This document shows, piece by piece, positions 1 to 6,279 of a DNA stretch of 6,378 nt (position 1 is the first letter of the stretch; each line of letters starts with the position of its first letter). The translations under genes were made by a program, and so were the position numbers. The DNA is from an uncultured Pirellulales bacterium (lineage in GTDB: Bacteria > Planctomycetota > Planctomycetia > Pirellulales > Lacipirellulaceae): the NCBI GenBank assembly GCA_947258835.1, contig CAMYJY010000122.1:1-6378 (forward strand), written 5' to 3'. The notes beneath the pieces are model-generated. The model was not told the origin of the DNA. It did no database searches and saw nothing but the letters and a program-made list of their open reading frames with translations.

Positions 1-532
1 GTTCGTCGGCCAAAATAAACCGCGGATCATTCACCAGACTGCGGGCAATGGCCACCCGTTGTTGCTGTCCGCCCGAAAGCTGTGCGGGACGATGCTGGAG
101 CCGATCTCCGAGCCCGACTTCACAGGCCAATTCCACACAGCGGTCCCGCGCGGCGGGGGTCCGGCGATTGCTGTAGTCCAGCGGCACTTCTATATTTTCC
201 TGGACCGAAAGAGCGGGCAACAGGTTGTAGGATTGAAACACAAAACCAATCCGCTGAGCGCGAATTTCCGCCAACCGGTCATCCGAAAATTGAGCAACGT
301 CGTTCGCGCCGAGAAAAAAGCTGCCCGAGGTCGGGCGATCCAGACATCCCAGCAGGTTCAGGAGGGTACTTTTGCCGGACCCCGAGGGTCCCATAATGGA
401 AATCGAATCCCCCACGGGCACGTCGAAGGAAACATCGCGCAGCGCACGGACGGTTTCGCCGCCGAGCACATAGTGCTTCTGCAACTCCCGGACGCGGGCG
501 GCGAGTGCGGTTTGAGCAGGTGGCGTGGGCAT
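1..532 (-). CDS. ABC transporter ATP-binding protein, MacB/LolD type (C-terminus cut off by window edge)
   Basis: ATPase subunit of a MacB/LolD-type ABC transporter, a family that powers lipoprotein release or export of peptides and drugs from the inner membrane. The 177 visible residues begin at ATG 532-530 (MPTPPAQTAL). In order they show Walker A GPSGSGKST at residues 48-56, followed by LLNLLGCLDRPTSG, which is typical of this family. The Q-loop VFQSYNLLP has Gln100, the ABC signature LSGGQQQRVAIARSL starts at 152, and Walker B FILADE ends at Glu177. The reading frame is still open at base 1, so the D-loop, H-loop His and C-terminus lie outside the window. I see no good Shine-Dalgarno before the ATG. 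A partner FtsX/MacB-type permease would be expected further left, but it is not visible. The substrate cannot be told from this fragment. It is transcribed away from the ROK gene across a 565-bp gap. Family assignment is very secure; the precise subfamily is inference. Confidence 0.96.
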   Translation of the reverse strand, partial: MPTPPAQTALAARVRELQKHYVLGGETVRALRDVSFDVPVGDSISIMGPSGSGKSTLLNLLGCLDRPTSGSFFLGANDVAQFSDDRLAEIRAQRIGFVFQSYNLLPALSVQENIEVPLDYSNRRTPAARDRCVELACEVGLGDRLQHRPAQLSGGQQQRVAIARSLVNDPRFILADE

Positions 533-640
533 CTTAAGAATTCGGAGTTGGAAAGCGGGACATTTTGAACCACGACGAAACGACGGAAACAACGAATCGA
601 CAGACAAAGATCTCAAACTGAAAACGAGGCCTCCATGAAG

Positions 641-732
641 CCGGTAAAGCCCGAAAAAACAGCCCCACTTTCCACATCGCGGCGGCTCACCAAGAAACCT
701 GGTTGAGAGGCGGATGGAGTGGGCTTTTCCGG
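641..732. repeat. Imperfect inverted repeat, 12-bp outer arms, possible structured RNA
   Basis: CCGGTAAAGCCC (641-652) and GGGCTTTTCCGG (721-732) are inverted copies with 11 of 12 bases complementary. A second, competing pairing joins 656-679 with 712-728: AAAA/TTTT, GCCC/GGGC, ACT/AGT, CCA/TGG and TC/GA, with small bulges. Inside lies a small hairpin, CTCACCA paired with TGGTTGAG with one bulged T, around 687-708. The whole segment could fold on either strand. It may be a degenerate mobile palindrome, a small RNA or chance. No poly-T tract follows, so a simple terminator is unlikely. Confidence 0.35.
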
Positions 733-768
733 TCCAAACTGGCCAGCACCAAGCGTACCTATTTTCAC

Positions 769-796
769 TTTAAGTAAACATCCATTGCAGTATAGC
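769..796 (+). promoter_or_regulatory. Weak sigma70-like promoter candidate upstream of the ROK gene
   Basis: TTTAAG (769-774) and TATAGC (791-796) are separated by 16 bp, in the only AT-rich patch of this intergenic region. The match to TTGACA/TATAAT is poor (3 of 6 and 4 of 6), and the ROK start is about 300 bp downstream. This is a guess from base pattern only. Confidence 0.15.
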
Positions 797-1052
797 TGGG
801 TGGATGGGGCGCTGCCAAGCAGTTCCCGAGCCGCCAGGCCAGGCCCCGGACAGGAACGGGCCTTTCTCCGGTGCCCCGTCGCGAAGGATCGGGCGCGTTT
901 TTGCGGCGGTGGTGCCGGCAATGGCCGTCCCGTCGGTCGCGCCAAAAAATGCTCCGGACCCCAGTGGGCGGATACCAGCCTGCGGTTCCCGCACCCGCCA
1001 GAGCCCAGCGGACGCGTGCTTGCGTGCGAACAACCAACGTCGTATCTTGTTC

Positions 1053-1064
1053 AAAACATGTTTT
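1053..1064. promoter_or_regulatory. 12-bp perfect palindrome, possible operator before the ROK gene
   Basis: AAAACATGTTTT is a perfect palindrome sitting in an AT-rich island, 33 bp before the ROK ATG. Its position and dyad symmetry would suit a dimeric repressor site for the kinase gene. A related, non-palindromic AAACATGT sequence occurs at 6147-6154 upstream of def. The regulatory role is inference; only the palindrome is seen. Confidence 0.3.
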
Positions 1065-1097
1065 CAGTCTCTCTCCCCAGCACACGCACGAGCAGCT

Positions 1098-2141
1098 ATG
1101 CCCTATTTTATCGGAGTCGACATCGGAGGAACCACTAGCACGTTAGCGATTGGTAATGGCGATCGCCAGGTACTGGGTGTCTCCGCACAGTTTCCCACCT
1201 CACCCGACCAAGGTCCCGGAGCGGTGATCAAGGCCATTGTGCGTCAGGCGAGCCTCGAAGTGGAAAAACTGGGCGGTACGCTCGCCGATGTGCCGGCCGT
1301 GGGACTGGCCACGCCAGGCCCGGCAACACACGACGGCGTCCTGCTGAAGGCACCCAACTTGAAGGCGGAATACTGGGATCGCTTTCCGATTCGCGCTGAA
1401 CTGGAACAGGCCTTTCGTCAACAAGCGCCGCAATGCGAAGTCCGCTACATTGGCGATGGCCAAGCGGCCGCGCTGGGCGAGTACGCGGTGCGCCGCGGCT
1501 CTGTTTCCTGGGAACGTGTACCGGTCAACCAACCGGAAGAACTCGATTCGCTATTCATGGTCATCGTGGGTACCGGATTTGGTGGCGGCGCCGTAATCGA
1601 TGGCAAACCCATCCGCGGACGGGAAGGCCGCGCCGGACACGTCGGCCATACGCTGCTACCGGAGTATGCCTTCCGCTATCCGGCGGAGGGTCAGTTGCAA
1701 ATTGGCAACGCCCGGGCCACGGCCGAATCGGCCATTTCCATCACCGCGCTGACCCACCAATTGGGCTACCGCCTGACGCTGGACGAATGGCGCGACCACC
1801 CGCTGCATGCCCAAGACGGTACCACCAAGGATAAGGCCAAGCGACTCCGCGAACTGGCCGCGGCGGGCGACCCGCTGGCCAACCAACTCTTTGCAGACCA
1901 AGGACGCGCGCTGGGCATTGCCTTGCTCAGTGCCAACTGTCTGGGCGATTACGACCGCCTGGTCATCGGCGGAGGCGTCTGCGATCTTGCCCCCGATGTC
2001 CGTGACAACTACCGCCGCGCTGCCGAAGCCAGCTACCACGAGTACGCGCTGGATGGCTTCCGCAATCTGGATGGCCTGGAGTTCAGCGTCTGCGGCGACG
2101 AGGCCCCCGTCGTGGGTGCCCTGGCCTGGGTGCTGCCTTGA
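1098..2141 (+). CDS. ROK-family sugar kinase (glucokinase-like), cysteine-free variant
   Basis: A 347-residue cytoplasmic protein of the ROK family, probably phosphorylating a hexose with ATP. The N-terminal phosphate loop is VDIGGTTSTLAIG (residues 7-19, with Asp8). ATPGPA (71-76) and APNL (85-88) match ROK substrate-domain motifs. The expected catalytic aspartate is Asp120 in IGDGQAAALGEY, where most relatives have NDANAAALGE. GTGFGGG (158-164) is the second glycine loop, and GGGV (291-294) is the C-terminal adenosine-site motif. The usual AGExGH sugar-binding motif here is AGHVGH (179-184), so Glu is replaced by His181. The zinc-binding CxCGxxGC segment is absent: QIGNARATAES, with Glu210, stands in its place. 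With no DNA-binding domain, this is an enzyme type rather than a NagC/Mlc repressor. ATG 1098 was chosen because family homology starts there; Shine-Dalgarno support is weak. It ends 8 bp from the convergent MCE gene. The sugar substrate is unknown. Confidence 0.92.
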   Translation: MPYFIGVDIGGTTSTLAIGNGDRQVLGVSAQFPTSPDQGPGAVIKAIVRQASLEVEKLGGTLADVPAVGLATPGPATHDGVLLKAPNLKAEYWDRFPIRAELEQAFRQQAPQCEVRYIGDGQAAALGEYAVRRGSVSWERVPVNQPEELDSLFMVIVGTGFGGGAVIDGKPIRGREGRAGHVGHTLLPEYAFRYPAEGQLQIGNARATAESAISITALTHQLGYRLTLDEWRDHPLHAQDGTTKDKAKRLRELAAAGDPLANQLFADQGRALGIALLSANCLGDYDRLVIGGGVCDLAPDVRDNYRRAAEASYHEYALDGFRNLDGLEFSVCGDEAPVVGALAWVLP

Positions 2142-2149
2142 GAAGACTG

Positions 2150-3598
2150 CTACTTGCTCTCCAGCAGTTCCCGAGTGAGTAAGGCAATCACCGCGCGATT
2201 CTCGCTGCGGACCAAGACGCCAATCACCGCGCCATCCTGAGCCGAAAGCACGCAGGCCCCGTGCCAGGCATCGTCCACAGGCACACTGGCAGCGACCTCC
2301 CAGCCTTCCTCGACCACTGAAAGTCGCTGCGCCGGGAGTGGCATGGTCCGCTCGTCGCTACCACAGGTCACCACCACGGCCTCGGGCCCGTCGGCAACGC
2401 GGAGCCGCTCGCGAGGCCAGTAGTTGGTAACCGCCGCGCAGGCCACCTCGGGCAACACGACCAAGGCCAAGCTGCCAGAGGTGATCACGTTCTCCCAAGG
2501 CAAATCGAACTCACTGCCGGTCATTTCCAACACGTAGGTCTCCGGTCCAGCCAACATCGAGGCCGGTGCCAGCAGCTGGCCACCCACCAGCGGCAACATC
2601 CAGGCCCGCTGGCTTCCCGTGCCAAACAGGGCTTGGGCCCCCGTGGTAGGCCGCCGCACACCCAGCAGCGGGCTCGGTAGCGGCACGCCCGGCGGGAGGG
2701 CCGAACTGCCCAAGGCCACCCGCGGCTGCCAAGCCAGCCACTGCCCTTGAGGCGCGTCGTACAGCTCAAACCGATGACCAGTGGCCGCCGGCCGGCCCAG
2801 GTTGCCCGGCGTGGCGAAGGCCACGCCTCCCGAGGCAATGGTGGCCAGGGTTTCGGCGTCCAGTTCGATACCGCCTAAGCCAATGCTCAGACCCAAACCA
2901 CTACTATTCCAAAAGCGAGAATTTTCACGAATCAGCTGACGGTATTTGGGCTGGATAAAGGCCCGGGCCTCAACGGTCACCGCATCGTTCGACAGGCCCA
3001 CCGCCAGGATATGTCCCACCACCACGCCCCGGTAACTGACCGTCGAACCGCTCTGCAAGCCATGCCGCTCGTTGGCCTCCAGGACAATCTCCAGGCCCTC
3101 GGCAATTTGATCCACTGGGGCCAAAGCCACATCCAATCCATAAAACAAACGGCTGGGCGCCGCGTCGGCGGGCCCCGGGACCACGCCCACGTAGCGGCCA
3201 CCGACTAGGGTTTCCAGACCACGAATTTGTCCCACACGAATATCGGGCCGCTGAATCCAAAACCGGGCTCCCTCCCGGGCCAAGGCGGCGGACGCTGGCG
3301 TGAGTTCGATCCAGACCGAAACGCCAGCCAACTCCGCGTCCAGTTCCACCCGGGTGACTTCTCCCACGTCGATACCCCGATACCGCACCGCGTCTCCGGG
3401 CTCCAAACCGTGGCCAGCAGCAAAGCGCACCTCAATCACGAGACCGGGCGACCGCAACTGCTGGATCACCAAGCCCACCGCCCCCACCAAACACAACAGC
3501 GTCACCCACCACAACCGCGAGACAATCATCCCCCCCCATTGGCGCGGTGCGGGGGAATTACGGATTTCGGCCACGGGAAATTCCTCAGTGCTATTCAT
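2150..3598 (-). CDS. MCE/MlaD domain protein, PqiB-like, with unusual C-terminal domain
   Basis: A 482-residue membrane-anchored protein with two MCE domains, the building block of inter-membrane lipid-transport tunnels (MlaD, PqiB, YebT/LetB). Residues 1-27 are cytoplasmic and about 28-47 form one transmembrane helix, so the rest is periplasmic. MCE1 starts near 52, with GLEPGD and YRGIDVGEV (73-81). MCE2 starts near 168, with GLQSG and YRGVVVGHI (189-197). After GGVAFATPGN, residues 274-282 (GHRFELYDA) match the PqiB pattern that normally leads to a further MCE domain. Here about 200 different residues follow instead. Their end (444-463, AWHGACVLSAQDGAVIGVLV) resembles the SGGPV..DG..VGV strand of trypsin-like proteases with the nucleophile missing. 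It lies 85 bp downstream of the PqiA-like gene and probably works with it. No PqiC lipoprotein gene follows. A TAG stop and the ATG start are clear; M24 is a less likely alternative start. Confidence 0.9.
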   Translation of the reverse strand: MNSTEEFPVAEIRNSPAPRQWGGMIVSRLWWVTLLCLVGAVGLVIQQLRSPGLVIEVRFAAGHGLEPGDAVRYRGIDVGEVTRVELDAELAGVSVWIELTPASAALAREGARFWIQRPDIRVGQIRGLETLVGGRYVGVVPGPADAAPSRLFYGLDVALAPVDQIAEGLEIVLEANERHGLQSGSTVSYRGVVVGHILAVGLSNDAVTVEARAFIQPKYRQLIRENSRFWNSSGLGLSIGLGGIELDAETLATIASGGVAFATPGNLGRPAATGHRFELYDAPQGQWLAWQPRVALGSSALPPGVPLPSPLLGVRRPTTGAQALFGTGSQRAWMLPLVGGQLLAPASMLAGPETYVLEMTGSEFDLPWENVITSGSLALVVLPEVACAAVTNYWPRERLRVADGPEAVVVTCGSDERTMPLPAQRLSVVEEGWEVAASVPVDDAWHGACVLSAQDGAVIGVLVRSENRAVIALLTRELLESK

Positions 3599-3683
3599 GA
3601 CAGGTGGGGATTGGCTGATTTTTTCTTGATCCGTTGTGGCTTTTTTTATTGTGATTCAAATTCCAGCGACCAACGGGAGCGGG

Positions 3684-4421
3684 CTAACATTCTCCGAGCG
3701 GTAGCTCGCATTGGTCGGCGGCCCTGCCGCCCCAGATGGTGTGTGGATCAAAACAAAGCGAGGCCAGCAGGCTCATGGCCACACATCCTACAAAGGCCAC
3801 CACCGCCGGACCAAAACTAAACTGCACCATGCTGCCCAGCTTGACCAGCATCACCATGAAGGCCAGCAGCAACACGTCCATCATGCTCCATTTTCCCGCC
3901 AACTCCATCATCCGATAGGTCCGCGCCCGGTGCCGGTGTCTGATTGATGTCTGCGCAGCCATCGAACCCACCGCTAGCATTTTACCCGCTAAAGACCGGG
4001 CTTCCGTGGGGCGCCCTCGGCGCCTGGGGAACGCACGGGGCCAGGGGAATCCCAGCAAACTCAGCTCCAAGAGGAACACGATTTTGAGCAGCGGAAAGAT
4101 GATGGAAAACAGCAGCACCACCGTCCCCACAAACCAATCCCCCTGCCGCAGCAGCTCGATGGTACCGGCCAGCAAGCTGGACTGGTGATGATTTCCAAAT
4201 TTTTCGATATGCAAAATCGGCAATAAAATGGCTGGCCAAAACAAAATCAGAGCGGCCGTGGCCGCCGCGGCCGTACGGCTGGCCGATTGCTCCGCCGGCT
4301 GGTTGATCCGCGCACCACACCGGGTGCAGTTGGCGGACTGAGCCGGCGACAGCGGGGGCAGCCGATGAATCTGTCCGCAGCAATGACACGCTTGGAGTTT
4401 CATGTCGGCACTTTGTTTCAC
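3684..4421 (-). CDS. PqiA-like integral membrane protein (single PqiA domain)
   Basis: A 245-residue inner-membrane protein of the PqiA (paraquat-inducible protein A) family, the partner of MCE tunnel proteins such as PqiB in lipid transport. A cytoplasmic zinc-ribbon-like element comes first, with CHCC (residues 12-15) and CTRC (32-35). Hydrophobic helices follow at about 50-71, 96-120, 180-198 and 203-223. The segment LLRQGDWFVGTVVLLFSIIF and GKWSMMDVLLLAFMVMLVKLG (176-196) are family hallmarks. E. coli PqiA carries two such domains in about 417 residues; here there is one. The loop between helices 2 and 3 (124-170) is long and Arg-rich. The GTG start at 4421 overlaps the fmt stop as GTGA, suggesting translational coupling. 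An in-frame ATG at 4403, giving 239 residues starting MKLQACHCCG, is an equally plausible start, and neither has a strong Shine-Dalgarno. The MCE gene follows after 85 AT-rich bases that hold no clear terminator. Confidence 0.9.
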   Translation of the reverse strand: MKQSADMKLQACHCCGQIHRLPPLSPAQSANCTRCGARINQPAEQSASRTAAAATAALILFWPAILLPILHIEKFGNHHQSSLLAGTIELLRQGDWFVGTVVLLFSIIFPLLKIVFLLELSLLGFPWPRAFPRRRGRPTEARSLAGKMLAVGSMAAQTSIRHRHRARTYRMMELAGKWSMMDVLLLAFMVMLVKLGSMVQFSFGPAVVAFVGCVAMSLLASLCFDPHTIWGGRAADQCELPLGEC

Positions 4422-5353
4422 CGGAGGAGATGCCCGACTTGCACCGGGTATCCCCGCAAGAAATCCCGCACCGCCAGCACGCGTTTGCCGGCCGGTTGGA
4501 CCTGCTCAAGGGCCAGGCAGCCATCCCCGGTGGCCACAATCAATTGTCCCTCCGTCGCCAGCACGGTGCCTGGGGCAGCGGAATCGTGGGTCGCAAATGT
4601 ACTGAGACTCGCTTGATGCACAATCAACCGCAACGGTTCCCCCTGAGGTCGGTGCCACGCGGTATCCGCCCGGGGCCAGGGCTGCAGGGCACGAACTTGG
4701 TTTTTGATTTGCTGGGCGGTCTGGCTCCAATCGATTTTGCCCTGCTGTTTGGTCAGACGTGGGGCGCGGGTGGCTTGGCCGGGGTCTTGGGGGAAGGGCT
4801 GGGCCGTACCTTGCTCCAGCTGGTCGGTGACCTCCAAAACCAGTTCCGCGCCCCGCTGAGCCATCCGCGCTTCCAGCTCTCCGGCAGTTTCATCCGCCTG
4901 GATGGCGATCCGCTGGACTGCCAAACACGGGCCGGCATCGAGCCCCGGCGTCATTTGGATCACGGTGTTCCCCGTTTCCACTTCTCCCTGCAAAATGGCC
5001 CACTGCACCGGCGCGGCCCCCCGGTACTTGGGCAGGAGTGAACCGTGCAAGTTGATGCCACCCAGCCGCGTCGTAGCCAGGGTGTCCGATTTAAGGATTT
5101 CGCCATAGTCACAAACGACCAGCAGATCCGCTTGGTAAGCTGCCAGTTTGTCACGGGACGGATCGCAGTTGACCGTCTCGGGCAACCATGTGGCCACACC
5201 CAACTCGGCCGCCCGCACAGCAACCGGCGCGGGGGGCGCACGGCGGCCCCGCGGCGGGCGGGAGATCGCACAGGCCACCTCATGCCGGGAAGCAACCAGG
5301 ACTTCTAGTGCAGGAACAGCAAAAGGGCCGGTGCCGAGAACAAGAACACGCAT
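4418..5353 (-). CDS. fmt: Methionyl-tRNA formyltransferase
   Basis: Cytoplasmic enzyme that transfers a formyl group from 10-formyltetrahydrofolate to initiator Met-tRNA. The 311 residues match the family length (E. coli 315). The N-terminal Rossmann domain opens MRVLVLGTGPFAVPALEVL. The tRNA-acceptor insertion loop (about 31-46, RPPRGRRAPPAPV) is slightly shorter than in E. coli. The catalytic centre is complete: Asn101 and His103 in INLHGSLLPKYRGAAPVQW, and Asp139 in GLDAGP. The C-terminal OB-fold tRNA-binding domain starts near 200 with LTKQQGKIDWSQTA and includes RALQPWPRA. It starts at ATG 5353-5351 with no Shine-Dalgarno; the leader is a CA/T-rich degenerate repeat instead. It lies 65 bp downstream of def on the same strand, the usual def-fmt pairing, and overlaps the PqiA-like gene by 4 bp if that gene starts at GTG. 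Nothing is missing or broken, so it is expected to be functional. Confidence 0.97.
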   Translation of the reverse strand: MRVLVLGTGPFAVPALEVLVASRHEVACAISRPPRGRRAPPAPVAVRAAELGVATWLPETVNCDPSRDKLAAYQADLLVVCDYGEILKSDTLATTRLGGINLHGSLLPKYRGAAPVQWAILQGEVETGNTVIQMTPGLDAGPCLAVQRIAIQADETAGELEARMAQRGAELVLEVTDQLEQGTAQPFPQDPGQATRAPRLTKQQGKIDWSQTAQQIKNQVRALQPWPRADTAWHRPQGEPLRLIVHQASLSTFATHDSAAPGTVLATEGQLIVATGDGCLALEQVQPAGKRVLAVRDFLRGYPVQVGHLLR

Positions 5354-5409
5354 TTAGATATGTGAGATGTTAGATGTGAGATATTTGATGTGGGATGTGT
5401 CAATGGTGA
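5354..5409. repeat. Degenerate 14-bp tandem repeat in the def-fmt spacer
   Basis: Four 14-base units lie end to end on the + strand: TTAGATATGTGAGA (5354-5367), TGTTAGATGTGAGA (5368-5381), TATTTGATGTGGGA (5382-5395) and a weaker TGTGTCAATGGTGA (5396-5409). The TGTGRGA half is kept in units 1-3, and a 7-base sub-period is visible. The array begins right after the fmt start codon, so it forms the fmt leader. Read on the mRNA strand it is A/C/U-rich, almost free of G, and should be unstructured. Its base composition differs sharply from the GC-rich genes around it. Confidence 0.6.
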
Positions 5410-5418
5410 TTGACGACC

Positions 5419-6006
5419 TTACGCTCTCAGCTGTTCTAGCTGGACCAGGCGGGCTGCGATTTCCGCATCAGTGGGCAGCTCACCACAATCCCGGCGGCTT
5501 TGAAAATCGATTTCAAATTCCTCCAGCGCGCCCCGCAAATCGGCCGTGTGGGCGGGGGTCAGCCGGTCAATAAACAACTTGCCATCCAGGTGATCGGTTT
5601 CGTGCTGCACGATCCGGGCAAACAGGTCGTCCAACTCACCCGTGAAGGTCTCGCCACGCAGGTTGTAGGCCTCGATCGTAATTTTCGCCTTCCGCATCAC
5701 GGGTCCGACCACACCGGGGATGCTCAAACAGCCCTCTTCCCCCTCGGCTTGGCCTTTGCCGGCCCGCAGCACCGGATTGATAAACACGTGCTCCGCCTCC
5801 GAGTCGCCCGGATCTCCGGTCGGATTGGCGACGAACAAACGATACGGCAAATCCACCTGGTTGGCCGCCAACCCCACCCCCTGATGTTCGTACATCAACT
5901 CGAACATCCGGGCAATCATGGCCCGCAACTCCGCATCGACCCGTTTGACCGGTTTGGAAACGTGCCGCAAGGTGGGGTGCGGATAGTGAATGATGTTGAG
6001 ATCCAA
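5419..6006 (-). CDS. def: Peptide deformylase
   Basis: Cytoplasmic metalloenzyme that removes the N-formyl group from new polypeptides. All three family motifs are intact in the 195 residues: GVGLAANQ (43-50), EGCLS (91-95, metal ligand Cys93) and QHETDH (134-139, ligands His135 and His139, catalytic Glu136). The metal is usually Fe(II) or Zn(II). The protein is about 25 residues longer than E. coli Def because of a C-terminal tail after about 165 rich in Glu, Leu and Arg, probably helical. The start is TTG 6006-6004. An in-frame TAG at 6012-6010 rules out any earlier start, and GGAGG (6020-6016) sits 9 bases ahead. The first residues (MDLNIIHYPHPTLR) also match the family N-terminus. It is the first gene of the leftward block def-fmt-PqiA-like-MCE and is 65 bp from fmt, so co-transcription is likely. 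Confidence 0.97.
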   Translation of the reverse strand: MDLNIIHYPHPTLRHVSKPVKRVDAELRAMIARMFELMYEHQGVGLAANQVDLPYRLFVANPTGDPGDSEAEHVFINPVLRAGKGQAEGEEGCLSIPGVVGPVMRKAKITIEAYNLRGETFTGELDDLFARIVQHETDHLDGKLFIDRLTPAHTADLRGALEEFEIDFQSRRDCGELPTDAEIAARLVQLEQLRA

Positions 6007-6015
6007 GGTCTACGA

Positions 6016-6020
6016 CCTCC
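6016..6020 (-). promoter_or_regulatory. def: Shine-Dalgarno site for the TTG start of def
   Basis: GGAGG on the minus strand, 9 bases before TTG 6006-6004. It is the only strong ribosome-binding site I see in this window, and it fixes the non-ATG start of def. Confidence 0.85.
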
Positions 6021-6178
6021 GAGAAAATGCCTGTCGCTAAGTATCTTGCTAAATGTCTTGAGGAGCATCGCTTCCCGGCACCTAGCACTTCCTACCGATT
6101 CTACGGACATTTTCCCAAAATACGTACCCCCTCAGAGTGTGTTTTGAAACATGTATTCTTGCTTCCTCAGTTCCACGG

Positions 6179-6265
6179 GTGCCACTGCCGGCTGACCCCA
6201 ATTCTGTTCGGCACGAGACTTTCGGGGGTGGCACTTGCAGTAGCTCGCTGTGGCCGGCTGTCCCC
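6179..6265. repeat. Small repeated motif, GCCGGCTGnCCCC twice plus GTGCCAC/GTGGCAC inverted pair
   Basis: GCCGGCTGACCCC (6187-6199) and GCCGGCTGTCCCC (6253-6265) are direct copies differing at one base, 66 bp apart. GTGCCAC (6179-6185) and GTGGCAC (6228-6234) are inverted copies. The GGGTGCCACTG-type sequence resembles intergenic palindromes I remember from planctomycetes, but this copy looks decayed. The link is from memory, not from a search. Confidence 0.35.
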
Positions 6266-6279
6266 TCCTTTGTCGAACC

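Larger units (their letters stand above)
533..1097. other. Divergent intergenic region between ABC gene and ROK gene
   Basis: This 565-bp stretch has no convincing gene and must hold the promoters of both flanking genes. Bases 573-606 carry a degenerate 8-9 bp tandem pattern (CGACGAAA, CGACGGAAA, CAACGAAT, CGACAGACA) in the ABC leader. Bases 641-732 carry an imperfect inverted repeat. A weak promoter-like pair is at 769-796 and a 12-bp palindrome at 1053-1064. The ROK frame stays open upstream to an ATG at 804. However, that 98-codon extension reads as a Pro/Arg/Ala-rich string with no family motif, and the GC-rich DNA is open in several frames, so I treat it as non-coding. Confidence 0.6.

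Noticed and set aside
59..568. Rightward open frame of 169 codons over the ABC gene
   Set aside because: It is the antisense shadow of the ABC ATPase, whose complete Walker A, Q-loop, signature and Walker B motifs are on the minus strand.
818..830. Shared AGCAGTTCCCGAG sequence with 2162-2174 as a possible attachment-site pair
   Set aside because: Only about 13 bases are shared, one copy lies inside a coding region, and there is no integrase or cargo, so chance is the simpler explanation.
804..1097. N-terminal extension of the ROK protein by 98 codons to an upstream ATG
   Set aside because: The added residues show no ROK motif, are Pro/Arg/Ala-rich like random GC-rich DNA, and the family N-terminus starts exactly at the ATG at 1098.
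3618..3655. T-rich runs between the PqiA-like and MCE genes as a terminator
   Set aside because: No GC-rich stem precedes the runs in either direction; they look like an AT-rich leader.
3227..3820. Rightward open frame of 197 codons spanning the MCE gene start and the spacer
   Set aside because: It is antisense to the MCE and PqiA-like genes, Pro/His/Arg-rich, and without recognisable motifs; GC-rich codon bias opens such frames.
5500..6147. Rightward open frame of 215 codons over def
   Set aside because: It is antisense to peptide deformylase, which has all three catalytic motifs on the other strand.
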